NCBI GenBank assembly: GCA_963281255.1
Contig: OY725489.1
Span: 6,696,523-6,760,522 of the forward strand
Source: Aphrocallistes beatrix
Taxonomy: Eukaryota; Porifera; Hexactinellida; Sceptrulophora; Aphrocallistidae
Reading direction: 5' to 3'
DNA length: 64,000 bases
A program made the translations under genes and the position numbers. Position 1 is the stretch's first letter, and every line of letters starts with the position of its first letter. The notes beneath the pieces are model-generated. The model worked only from the letters and a program-made list of their open reading frames with translations, did no database searches and was not told the origin of the DNA. Positions 11,893 to 22,493 of the stretch are shown piece after piece.

Positions 11893-13260
11893 CTATCGTT
11901 TCTGTAGTAGCATGCCACCATTAGAATAGTATGATATACTTGTTTGCTCATTTATACTATAATAAATATATTCAATGCATCAATCTATCCCAGGGAATTT
12001 GAAACTGCGTCACTAATATTAAAAATATCGGTCGACATACCGATAGAAAAGCATCACAAAAACAGTCAATAATAGTATCGAAATTGAGATCGAGAGAGAG
12101 AGAGACATACATAGTAAGCAAAATCGAAATAACAGAAATCCAATAGAACCGGTCAAATTGGGACCCAGAGGGGTTGTTCATAATAAGCGACCCTGAATGT
12201 ACATATTGATATATGTATGGTATTACACCATTGAAATTTGATATCAACATTTTACAAGTGCGAATATCGAAATCTACTTTTACTAAATTACATACAGGCT
12301 TATTAGCCGTTGAGACTTCTTTTCTAGCAGAAAATACACGTCTACATAGAAAGGTGTGAAAATATGATTAAATTTTATGATAATAATACTAGTTTTCCAA
12401 GATCACGCAGACGTGCGTTCGACACCGTCCATACAATAAAGAATCTCCTATAATAGGAGCTGCACTGGAAATGAGAGTTCTCAAAACAATACAAGTGCAT
12501 CACAACAGCAGGAGGCCGCAGGGGGGAAGATTGTGATTTTAATTAAAATTTATGATGAGGCTAAGAAAATATTTGAAATATTGTATATTTGTTCTGGCCT
12601 TATATTATATATTTACATGTTTTTCATCGGTAAGAGATATCCACAGCGATCTCTGAACTTAATTCTGCATCTCCTACCAGCTAACTACAACACCTTTTAC
12701 CTGCATCCTGACTGCCTTCTGAATGGCAGTAGCAGTAAGCTCGTAACTCTAGCTACCTCGTTCATTGCAACTTCAGATCGTCTCTCCGACCAAGAGAAGC
12801 TGTACCACCACAACGCACACCTCAACTTTCTCCTAACGACTCAGTTCCCGTCTCTCCTGCCTTCGTCAACTTCGTCATATTCACATATGATTCAGAATGG
12901 GTTCGGCTGATCAGAGCTGAGTACCAGAGTGTCACTTCCTGTCCCATACCCCCAACCCCGACCCCCTCGCCCCCTCTCCTCCGAGACTTGCTCCAGGCGG
13001 TGGACTGGTTTCTCCATTTGTTATTAGGCAAAAAGCTTCTATCAAAAGTAATTAATCACTTGACCATTGGGAGGGTGTGAGAAGCTCCATGGGGAGGCGA
13101 ATAATTTTGGTAGAAGAAATCCCCTTGTGGAGTTGAAGGTGCGGGGTTATAGACACCGGGGGCTGAGAATACCCCAAGTAGCTGGTTGTATATCTGGCCG
13201 GTTTGTCGGAGAGTGCGTCTTGCAGACAGAGGGAGACGTGCTGAAAAAATTCTTTATATA
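11893..13260. other. No gene established
   Basis: Contains a short GA run near 12090 and one open frame at 12533-12910 (125 codons), rich in Leu/Ser/Tyr, with no domain I recognise. Its first 40 codons are hydrophobic and low in complexity. Minus-strand frames at 12822-13031 and 13052-13273 are equally unsupported. Confidence 0.4.
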
Positions 13261-14623
13261 CACTGGCGGTCATAAATAATTACTCACTTTGCCATATATA
13301 GAATTTAGCATAGATCTAAGCTTTAACTTCCAAAATCAAGTATGATCTTATTATTCAACCATTATATTGATACAGTATCAACTAATAACCGTAATAATCA
13401 AGTTGAAATTAGAAACTCAGATTTATATAACCAACTTGAATTCTGATCTCGGATTGAACAATTTCTATTATTAGCCAAAAATGTCTATCTATAAGCGAAG
13501 AATCGCCATAGAAAACCGAAGAAAGATTGTTGCACTAGATCAGGAAGGTTATTCTCAGAGACAAATAGCTGATCGAGTTGAGTGTTGCCAAAAAAGCGTG
13601 TCTCTTATTCTCAAGAAGGAAAAAACGAATGGTAGCCTAGCGGATCGGCCAATTCCAGGAAGGGCTAGAAAAACGACCCGACGAGAAGACAGTCTACTAG
13701 TGCGGAAGAGCAAAGCAGATCGATTTAAGACTGCTCCTCAGATAAGAAATGAAATAAGGCGTGAACATGGAATAGATATTTCCATTTCTACCACCCAGAG
13801 GAGGTTGCGCGAGGTTGGACTTATCGGAAGCAAGCCTAGGAGAAAACCGAGATTGACCGTCAAACACAAGAAGGCTCGTATAGCCTATGCTAGAGCTCAT
13901 CGAGATTGGACTCCTGCACAATGGGCACGGGTTATTTTTAGCGACGAGTCAAGATTCTTGTTGTATAGAAGTGATGGTCGGGTATATGTGCGACGAATGC
14001 CTGGGGAAGAATTTCATGAGACCTGCGTTCAAACTACAGTGAAACATGGGGGCGGTGGCATCATGGTATGGGGATGTATGACTGCAAATGGAATAGGATT
14101 ACTCTGTGATGTTAAGGGGAGTTTGAATGGCAGATCCTACATCGATATTTTGGATAATAACCTTATTCCATCAATTCATTTATATGCTTTAACCAACAAC
14201 TGCCAGTTCCAGCAGGATAATGCCCCTTGTCACAGGTCTTCCCTTGTCAAAGAATGGTTTGAGTCCAATGGGATCGATGTGATGGATTGGCCAGCACAAT
14301 CTCCCGATCTGAATCCTATCGAGAATCTCTGGGATCACATTGGAACGACTATACACGAATACAACCCTACAAATCATAAGGAACTTCTCTCAGCAATTCA
14401 TGAAGCTTGGAATGGCATAACCATAGAAAGACTCTCCAAGCTGTATGAAAGCATGCCTCGAATGTGTGCAGCAGTTATTAAAGCTATGGGGGGCCCTACT
14501 AGGTATTAGCATCGTATTTGATATAATAATAGTTAGTTAGTAGTTATAAATAAACCGTACATGGTAATTATCTTACGAAAAAGATGAAATATTCAAGTGA
14601 GTAATTATTTATGACCGCCAGTG
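13261..14623 (+). mobile_element. Complete Tc1 element (1.36 kb)
   Basis: Inverted repeats of about 28 bases, starting CACTGGCGGTCATAAATAAT, with near-perfect complement at the right end, flanked by TA (13259-13260, 14624-14625). It contains one uninterrupted transposase gene. Both ends and the gene are intact, so it looks recent. Confidence 0.96.
13481..14509 (+). CDS. Tc1 transposase (DD34E), intact
   Basis: 342-residue cut-and-paste transposase. The N-terminal 110 residues hold the paired helix-turn-helix DNA-binding region with a G-R-A-R linker at 60-63 in place of the usual GRPR. The catalytic domain carries D155 (V-I-F-S-D-E-S-R-F), D246 (Q-Q-D-N-A-P-C-H) and E281 (N-P-I-E-N-L-W), with 34 residues between the last two, the DD34E spacing of Tc1. 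A glycine-rich H-G-G-G-G block lies at 189-193. Length matches full Tc1 transposases (about 340) and no stop or frameshift interrupts it. The start is the ATG at 13481, which gives the usual basic N-terminus. It sits 220 bases inside the left inverted repeat. Confidence 0.96.
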   Translation: MSIYKRRIAIENRRKIVALDQEGYSQRQIADRVECCQKSVSLILKKEKTNGSLADRPIPGRARKTTRREDSLLVRKSKADRFKTAPQIRNEIRREHGIDISISTTQRRLREVGLIGSKPRRKPRLTVKHKKARIAYARAHRDWTPAQWARVIFSDESRFLLYRSDGRVYVRRMPGEEFHETCVQTTVKHGGGGIMVWGCMTANGIGLLCDVKGSLNGRSYIDILDNNLIPSIHLYALTNNCQFQQDNAPCHRSSLVKEWFESNGIDVMDWPAQSPDLNPIENLWDHIGTTIHEYNPTNHKELLSAIHEAWNGITIERLSKLYESMPRMCAAVIKAMGGPTRY

Positions 14624-14644
14624 TACGTACAAATAGTAGTAGTA

Positions 14645-14976
14645 CAGTACACCCTCGATAGTCCGAACCTCGCCAATCCGAACTCTCGCTAATCCCGAAC
14701 ACCTCATTCTTAAAATCCGAACACCCAAATATATTATTATTCGACTCTATGCTTTGAATAAACGTTTATAAACTTAAATCTATCAAAAATATTGAGAAAC
14801 CTCGTTAACTAAGCAATCAAGTCGAAATAATATCCTTAATATTCTAACAATACAAATTTAGTACATTTAATGCCCTATTAAATTAGTGTCATTTCACTAA
14901 TCGGGACAAATTCACTAATCCGAACGATTTTTTTAATCATTGGAACAGAGCTGTTTGGATTAGCGAGGGTGTACTG
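14645..14976. mobile_element. pogo-like MITE (332 bp)
   Basis: CAGTACACCCTCG at the left and CGAGGGTGTACTG at the right, with TA duplicated outside (14643-14644, 14977-14978). The interior has repeated TCCGAAC blocks and no gene. It lies 21 bases downstream of the Tc1 element. Confidence 0.9.
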
Positions 14977-15306
14977 TATACGGGAGCGTTAAGTATTGTA
15001 CGTATTGATTCGATTTTCACTAATTACTCTATAACTACTACTCAAACTTACTTTTATCGAACATTTAATCTTTCTTGATTAAAATAAGATTTCAAATAAA
15101 GTTTAAATATTTAAAAAAATTATCTTATTGTGTATAACATCGCAACATGTATCACATGCAATAACTCGTGGCAAATTCTTCTTAGATTTGTATGAATAAA
15201 CAAACATAAATTCTTAGATTATACAATCTTACACTAATTCTAATATGCAAATTATAGAGATAGGCTCTATATATTGACTCACTGAGTTCTATATATTGAC
15301 TCACTG

Positions 15307-15459
15307 ATGACTGATAATAATCACTTTGATCATAAGACTGTACTATTTACAATGAATTTTCCACCAGTCTCTGATATTTCAATCTATTATAGTCCCACTG
15401 CTCTTCAATCAATTGTAGCTGCCATCTGTTGTGAAACAAAACTTCCAGCTTTAATAGAA
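15307..15459 (+). CDS. Candidate first coding exon, unrecognised
   Basis: ATG at 15307 (second in-frame ATG at 15352) opens 51 codons that end exactly before GTAAGTAATG at 15460, a perfect splice-donor match in phase 0. The peptide (M-N-F-P-P-V-S-D-I-S-I-Y-Y-S...) has ordinary soluble-protein composition with two cysteines. The downstream exon was not identified before the minus-strand relic at 15690. This is an inference from composition plus donor quality. Confidence 0.4.
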
Positions 15460-15689
15460 GTAAGTAATGTTTTATACAAGCGTTTTTTGTGAGAGTAATT
15501 ATAATTCTCTTGGGCATTTAAAACAGGTTGCCGGTATGGAGTTAAAAATATAGGATTTCAGCATATACTTACTATAACCTAATATATGCTGACCAGCCAA
15601 GAGGTTATTCCTAACATATGTTCTAACCTGAGAGAGCTTCTAAATACATGAGCCATGAACTCGACCCGGGGAATCCAATACATCGGAAA

Positions 15690-16360
15690 ACTACCATCAG
15701 GTATTGCTTGAGTGATAGGCATCTCGGTTTACAAAATCCTCATTTTCAGAAGGCTTTTGAACGAACATATTTCCATCTACAAGTTTAAGAACGCCGGGTA
15801 GGTCCGTGAGCACATAAAACAGTAACTTGATCGTACCCATGCCAGCAGAACCGTGCATGCAAATAAACTCATCACCAATATAGCTGACAAAGCATATTAA
15901 CAAACCAATGAAGAAACATCAGTAAATTCATCTATCTGAATACCGAAAATTCCTAATGACGCTGCTTTCACTTCGGCTAAAACTTGTAACTTTCCGTCTG
16001 ATACATCTATTATACGACGATGATATTTGAAAATAACGGTGCTAATTTACCTGCGTTGTCTTCATCTAGCATTAAACTCACAGTTTCTTAGATGCAAAGA
16101 AGAATCAAACTTTCCCCGTTTCTTCTACTGTGCAATTTTCAAAGAAATAACATAAGAAGTTTCAATAACTAAAATCGTTTATTGCTCATATGTTCCAATC
16201 GAATCTAACTTGTTTTAAGCCATTTCCTTTCCTTTGAAAATACAAGACTTGTCTGTCTTTAGAGCTCGGAGTAAAATCCATTAAGATGAAGGAGGGTTTG
16301 TTTCATATTATCAGCAGAAAGTGTCTTAAAACAGATAGCACACTGAGGGCGTTCAAAAAC
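15690..16360 (-). pseudogene. ZBED5/FAM200-like hAT transposase relic
   Basis: Scattered minus-strand pieces in several frames match the SCAND3/ZBED5 group of hAT-derived proteins: a BED-type segment near 16250-16360 (R-P-Q-C-A-I-C, then L-S-A-D-N-M-K), the catalytic segment near 15920-15965 (F-G-I-Q-I-D-E-F-T-D-V-S-S), and a following piece at 15697-15903 (C-F-V-S-Y-I-G-D-E-F-I). Stops and frameshifts separate them, so the gene is long dead. No inverted termini were found. Confidence 0.7.
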
Positions 16361-16718
16361 ACATAAATAAAACTATGTGAAATTAAAATGATGTTCATTG
16401 AAATAATTTTTTTCCCTTTCCCTTTGAAACCATTCACTACAAGGTTAAAATTTTTGAAATCGAACCGAAATTGAAAGAGATTTGTAATATGAAATTACAA
16501 GTTGTATTAATATTTACGCCTACTTGGTTAATTCATACTAGGAACACTAAATAAGAATTGTTCGATTAAAAAATATCGTTGAAACTAGATAGGGTATAAC
16601 TTTCTTAGCAAAAGGAATTGAAATTCAACATTTGATTAATTTCCAAAAGACATATACGTATAGGTAAAGTTTTGGGTAAAATATTGTAATATGTAGTGCT
16701 ATGAATAATTGTGTGGAA

Positions 16719-16976
16719 TTTTTGGCATGTGGGACTCTTGGCTATGGCTTCAGTAAGTTCTGAGCTCAGACGAAAATGTCATCAAAAAATGATGACACAT
16801 CACCCTGCTATGACGTCATCATTACTCATCAAAATTTTAAAAATTGACAAATTTGGTGATTTTTCGTGCGATATCGATTAAAACAGTAGTACTGGCATAT
16901 TTAGAGATGTTATCTCCCAAATAATTAATCAATGTGACCCCAGGCGCCCACAGTGTCCGCTAGCCGCGAAGCGAGT
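16719..16976 (+). mobile_element. Helitron family H fragment (5'-truncated)
   Basis: Internal and 3' part of the recurrent Helitron family, including ATGACGTCAT near 16809 and the 3' subterminal AGTGTCCGCTAGCCGCG block. It ends abruptly at a partial 3' hairpin and is followed directly by another copy. Confidence 0.75.
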
Positions 16977-17390
16977 GACAGAAAGCTGATTTTTGGCATG
17001 TGGGGGTATTTTGGCTATGGCTGCGCTAAGTTCTGAGCTCATTGAGAGAAAAATATCGACTCATCATGGAATTATGACGTCATTATCATATTTTTAAAAG
17101 TTAAGCAATAAAGTTATTCGAGCATTACTCAGCCATTATAGGAGATAGAAGGCTGAAATTTTAATATAATCTGTATACTAACATACCTCACATATGATAC
17201 GACTATCATCAAAAATGATGAATCTTCACTTTGTTATGACGTCATCATTACTCATCTAAATTTAAAAATTGATAATTTTTCGTGGGATATCGATTATAAC
17301 AGTAGGACAGACGTATTTAGAGATGTTATTTCTATTATAACTAATCAATGTGACGCCAGCCGCCCAGCGCAAGCAAGCGATGCGCGCTTG
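16977..17390 (+). mobile_element. Helitron family H fragment with intact 3' end
   Basis: Second unit in the tandem cluster. It begins at the conserved ACAGAAAGCTGATTTTTGGC and ends with the 3' hairpin ...GCGCGCTTG at 17390, followed by T. Contains two ATGACGTCAT palindromes. Confidence 0.8.
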
Positions 17391-17398
17391 TATATATA

Positions 17399-17428
17399 TC
17401 CTTACTATTAAAACTCGATTAATGTGTA

Positions 17429-17460
<32 letters not shown>

Positions 17461-18260
17461 GTCGAACCTCTCGGGCAGTGCCGGACCGGAGGGTGCCCGG
17501 ATAACAGAATTTGCCCGGATATAGGAAGTCCGGATAAGAGAGGTTCCCGTAACTCAGAAATCAACTTGAATAGCAGTTTATATTGTTAAAACTGTCAATT
17601 TGTATAATAGGTGAGTTTAAACAATATCTAGTGCTCGGAACTTAGAGGTTATCAAAATTTGAGTTCCGGATAAGAGAGGTGATTGTAAAATAGATATTCT
17701 ATAAAGGAAAAGAAACTATTCCATTGCGATTGATTAATACATTTTAAGCAGTGTTTACTCTTGAATATATTAGATGTCGCAATTATCTTCCAAATTAATT
17801 ATCAAAGTTCATTAAATAATATTACATGATAATGATTGCTGGAATTGTGGTTAATAATTGACTTGAAAATAGGACAATGCATATTGACTAAATGTCGAAA
17901 GGGCTACCCGGTTGAGAGAGGTGCCCGGATAAGAGAGGTTCGAGTGTATATATATCTGTAATGAATTGATTGAAGAAACTGCCTGTCACAGAAAGCTGAT
18001 TTTTGGCATGTGGGAGTCTTTTGGCTATGGTTCCACTAAGTTCTGAGCTCAGACGAAAATGTCATCAAAAAATGATGACACATCACCCTGCTATGACGTC
18101 ATCATTACTCATCAAAATTTTAAAAATTGACAAATTTGGTGATTTTTCGTACGATATCGATTAAAACAGTAGTACTGGCATATTTAGAGATGTTATTTCC
18201 CAAATAATTAATTAATGTGACCCCAGGCGCCCACAAAGTGTCCGCTAGCCGCTAAGCGAG
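17399..18260 (+). mobile_element. Helitron family H, 5'-complete, interrupted by MITE
   Basis: Starts with the 5' end TCCTTACTATTAAAACTCG at 17399, preceded by A, the target base of Helitrons. Its AT tract is interrupted by the pogo-like MITE at 17459-17946. The 3' end is truncated in the hairpin at about 18260, and a 25-base start of another unit follows (18261-18285). Confidence 0.8.
17459..17946. mobile_element. pogo-like MITE inserted in Helitron (488 bp)
   Basis: Left end TAGTCGAACCTCTC, right end GAGAGGTTCGAGTG, flanked by TA. It contains repeated GCCCGGATAA.GAG segments in both orientations. It lies in the AT tract of the host Helitron. Confidence 0.85.
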
Positions 18261-18285
18261 TCACAGAAAGCTGAATTTTGGCATA

Positions 18286-18662
18286 TTAATTAACATTTGA
18301 AAACTAACTAAATCAATTAATTAATTATGTGTAAAATTATGCGAAAGTATTGATAACATATCGTAGTAAGAAAAATTACTTTATCCTATAGTTCACTATA
18401 ATGTATGCGAAAATATTCAATTACAAAAAAAAACCCACATACGGGATGGAAGTGTGCTTCCAAATCTCATAAGTCACCTTATCATCGGTGAGGTGGGTGC
18501 AGAACAGACCAGTCGTTGAACATGTATTTTTGTTGAGTGTGTAGATTCAAGAGAAGGGGGAGGCAGAATGAATACCGAAAGGTAAATTCATTTGTATTCA
18601 TTTGTACAGTAAATTCATGAATTTATAGATCATAGCATATAACACACTTTAATTGTTGTTAA
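18286..18662. other. No gene seen
   Basis: AT-rich spacer between the Helitron cluster and the large hAT element. Confidence 0.6.
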
Positions 18663-18782
18663 TAGGGTTGCAAAATTCCCGGGAATTTTCAAATGTGGAA
18701 ACTTTCCGGGAATTTTGGAAACTTTCCGGGAACATTGGGAATTTTTAAAATGATCAAATTCTACATATAAATAGATAAACTC

Positions 18783-19775
18783 ATAGCCCACTATACATAA
18801 GACCTCACAACTGATTGTGGATTTTGGACCAGGATGCGGAGGAAGACCGTTGAACTAATGCATGAGCTACCTTAAATCATTTACAAAGCACAATAGAGCT
18901 CAGAAATATATTATCAGCATATATAAATATGGTGATTTTCAGAGGCCGTTTATGGGTACTTCTAAGTGTTTTACTGTAAATTTTTTCGCATAGAACTGAG
19001 ATGTGAATGGGTTAGTACGAAAAATTTGGAATTTTTTCATGGAATGTTGGTACATTCCAGTGTTGCTATGGAAACGTGTTTTGGAAAGTTGGCGTTATAT
19101 CTTGAAAACTGCAATGGCTACACCATTAAATGTAATTCCATTTGATAGCGAATATACTACTTCCTATTAAGTGATAATATAATTTCGACCTCTAAATTCA
19201 ATTGTTTATGAGATATTCGACAATGTACCATATTGGTCACATTTGATAATTTGTCGATTATCTCATAAACCTTTGAATTTAGAGGTTGAAATTATATTAT
19301 CACTTAATAGGAAGTAGTATATTTCCAATCAAATTGAATTACATTTAAATGTCTAGCTCTTGTGGTTTTCAAGATATGACCCAAACTGACCAAAACACGT
19401 TTCCATAGCAACACTGGAATGTACCAACATTCCATGAAAAAATCCAAAATTTTCGTATTAACCCATCCATATCTCAGTTCTATGCGAAAAATTTTACAGT
19501 AAAAACACTTAGAAGTGCCCCTAAACGGCCTCTGAAAATCACCAAATTTGTCACAAATATAACCTATTGCGCAACCATATGGTGACTAATCAAATTTTTA
19601 ACAATGGATATGGGTACTTTGACACCATATTTATATATGCTGATAATATATTCCTAAGCTCTAGTATGCTTTGTAAATGATTTAAGGCAGCTCATGTATT
19701 AGTTCAACGGTCTTCCGCCGCATCCCTGGTCCAAAATCCACATTCAGTTGTGAGGCCTTATGTATAGTAGGCTAT
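18783..19775. mobile_element. Foldback element, Mutator-type (993 bp)
   Basis: Almost the whole length is an inverted repeat with arms of roughly 430 bases meeting near 19225. The ends are ATAGCCCACTATACATAAGA and its complement. A 9-bp direct repeat GATAAACTC flanks it (18774-18782, 19776-19784), the duplication length typical of Mutator-like elements. The right arm has an extra block at about 19555-19650 that the left arm lacks. Confidence 0.88.
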
Positions 19776-19904
19776 GATAAACTCAAATTGATGAAGCATG
19801 ATATTTAAAGAACACATTTGATTACATTTTTTATTAACCTAAGTGACTATTATGGCATACTTTGGTATTGTCTACAAGTACAATCAACATTGCCATAGTT
19901 AAAG

Positions 19905-21840
19905 TTACTTTACTAAGTCCTCTTCTAAACAATCAGAATCAGATAAATAATCTGCGTTAGATCCATCAGTATCAGAATTGTCACCATCTGTATCAGTGTA
20001 TTCTGCTTCTGCTAAAGCTAGTGTGGTTGTTTTCGAACCAAGTGAATCCTCTTCAAACAGTTCTAAGTTCGATTTGATTGCCACAATTTTCTCCACACGT
20101 TTGTCAATCGGTTTCTATTCTTGGTGTGCGTACTTCCGAAGACAGACCAATTTCGTTCAGAAGATGCTGACGATGGGGGAATCTGTAACAGTATCGATGC
20201 AACTGGTGCCAGAGCTTCCCTTGAACAAATTCCTTCCCACCATGTAGCAGCTTGTATATGCTTGGCACTGTTCCATATACTTGCACTACGCCAAAGTCCA
20301 TCCTTTGTTCGGAATGTTGCGAGGCTAGCCATCACTATACCAGTATCTAGCTTCAAATGCTCAGCAATTGAATTTATAACATCATACCCTTGTCCAATAT
20401 CAGCTGGTTTGAGCAACTCCAATTCTTCATCAACAAAATTCGGATCTACAATACAAGCAGCATAGTGAGCAGGCTGAATCATGAATTTTCTTCTGGCCTT
20501 CACAAAGTTTTTAACTTTTATTTCTTCCGCTTTGTTGAGAGGGCTCCCAAGGAAATTCTCATCCATTTTCTTCTCGATGTCATGCAGGACCTTGATAGCA
20601 CGTGAAAGTGTTGTCTTGTCACCTTCAACAATTGCAATGCCGTCAACGATGAGATTCAACAACTTAATAGCCATTGTTATGCTCTGCCAAAATACATCGT
20701 TGTCCAGAATCTTTGATCTTATGTCAGCATCTAAATCGTTCTCTAGCTCTTCTGTGATTGTCATAGATCGAAGCGAGGCCTTTCCATTAGCCAGAGACTG
20801 GAACATTATGACTACACCACCCCATCTTGTTTTGCTAGGTAATTTCAGTGCATATGATAATTTTGTTTCTTTCTGCTTTGTTATAAACATTGCATTCAGA
20901 ATGTGCTTATGCTTTACGGTCTTAATAAGTTTCTTTGCCTTCTTGATCAGATTGTCTAAAGTTCTCAGTTCACATATATCCCCAAGTAGCAGATTTAATC
21001 CATGAGCAGAACAGCCAATAGTCAGAATGTGAGGATATGTCTTTCGAACTTCTTCCCATGCAGCTTTCATGTTCTTAGCATTATCGGTGATGAATGCAAA
21101 CACCTTGGTTGATCCACTTTCCTTGATGACATTCTTAATCTGATCTCCTATATATACTCCGGTATGCTTGTTGGTTTGGGTATCCACGCTCTTCAGGAAA
21201 ATAGCCGTGGTGTAGTGATCAAGAAGTTGATGATGCTCTCATTGAGGATGTTTGACCATCCATCTGAAATTATGCAGAGACAATCTGAATTATCTGTTGT
21301 TTCCTTTGCTTTTTCTTTCACTCTGTTGTACTCCGAATCGAGAAGATTGTTTGATAACATATATCGGCTTGGTGCTATGTATGCTGGTCTAATTACCTGA
21401 AAAAACCTCTTCCAATGCTTGTTGGCTGTAAGCTGCAAAGGACTTCCAGATGCGTAGATTGCTCTAGCTAGATGCTTGTCTGCATTTATTTGTTCTGATT
21501 CTGACATTGTGTCGAAATATGGCGATAACTTTTATTTCTTAGGTGCAGATGTTTCTCCTAGATGAATCTCACTTCTAGAATTTAAAGGAATGGTTGGTGG
21601 TACGACTGCAGAACTAGTAGATGGGATCGAAGAAGTTATATCAATCAAAAGATTCTGTCCATGATCTGTTGATTTTACACTGCTTGTTGCTTTTTTACAT
21701 CTTTCGATGTGTTTCTGTTGTTTAGTGGCATTTCTAATAGCATAATACTGACTGCAGTACTTGCAAATGTATTTCACTACTTTGCCATTCTCTTTTATTT
21801 CTGCATAATGTTTAAATATATCAGATTGCTTCCGAGGCAT
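19905..21840 (-). pseudogene. hAT transposase (BED finger, DUF659, dimerisation domain), three lesions
   Basis: One gene reading leftward from ATG at 21840. Residues 1-102 hold a BED zinc finger (C27, C30, H44, C48) and a Ser/Thr-rich linker. A single TAA at 21532-21534 interrupts, and the same frame resumes at once (K-L-S-P-Y-F-D-T-M-S-E-S-E). A one-base-type frameshift near 21193-21210 moves to the frame of 20063-21187, which carries the DUF659/RNase H-like core (F-I-T-D-N-A-K-N-M, C-S-A-H-G-L-N-L) and the hAT C-terminal dimerisation motif (S-S-A-S-S-E-R-N-W-S). A second frameshift near 20100 leads to the acidic Asp/Ser-rich tail ending at 19905. With only these three lesions over about 640 codons, inactivation is recent. 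Confidence 0.93.
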
Positions 21841-22493
21841 TTCTCTGAGGAAATCGAATTCAATTAAAACCTTTCTTTATTTGCCTCTAAATACTCAAAG
21901 AAGAAATGTAATACATAGAATACTAGTTGTAAGTATAAGTTATCCGATTCTTCTATCTACGTATAACAATCGGGAAACATATCAAATAGTCTAACAATAC
22001 GTTTCTGACGACTAGTTATTAAGTTAAAACTGATATGAGATAAGCAGAAGCTTATAGTCAATAAATTTCTGACAAATTTTAATCGAGTTTTAACCTCATT
22101 GAAATGAAAAGTATATTGGTTATAATTGTTCTGAATCTTGTGATTCTTGTGAATGACATTACAATTCAAAATATTGAATACAAAAATTTTGGCTGGTTGG
22201 AAAATCGTATACCGAGATGCAAATTAAATGGACTTTTCATATCTACTTGCCAAATTTAATGTATAATGGTGTAGCCAGGACAGGTCTATTGACAAATACA
22301 AACAAACAAACAAAATAATGTCTTTCAGAACTGGGCCACTATACAATATTATAGTCGGCACAGTAAAATCATTTAATATTTCGCATTATTAAATAAAAAC
22401 GAAAATTTCCAAAATTCCCGGAAAGTTTCCCACCCTTTACAACCCTAGTTGTTAACAATCAAATTATAAACTCAAAATAGCATTATTCAATCA

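Larger units (their letters stand above)
18663..22447 (-). mobile_element. Near-complete autonomous-type hAT element (3.8 kb)
   Basis: Ends TAGGGTTGCAAAATTCCCGG and its imperfect complement (...CAACCCTA), flanked by the 8-bp duplication GTTGTTAA (18655-18662, 22448-22455). Subterminal GGAAACTTTCCGGGAATTTT blocks occur at both ends. The transposase runs on the minus strand (19905-21840), and a foldback element (18783-19775) is inserted in the region downstream of the gene. Confidence 0.95.

Noticed and set aside
12533..12910. 125-codon frame considered as a host gene
   Set aside because: No domain, low-complexity hydrophobic start, no splice signals or homologue recognised; left as uncertain in the region entry.
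17262..17589. Frames on both strands with I-Y-I-Y runs
   Set aside because: They span a Helitron AT tract and MITE ends.
16719..18285. Regularly spaced repeats considered as a CRISPR-like array
   Set aside because: Units are hundreds of bases long with Helitron termini, in eukaryotic DNA.
20121..21400. Several plus-strand frames of 70-174 codons
   Set aside because: Antisense shadows of the minus-strand hAT transposase.
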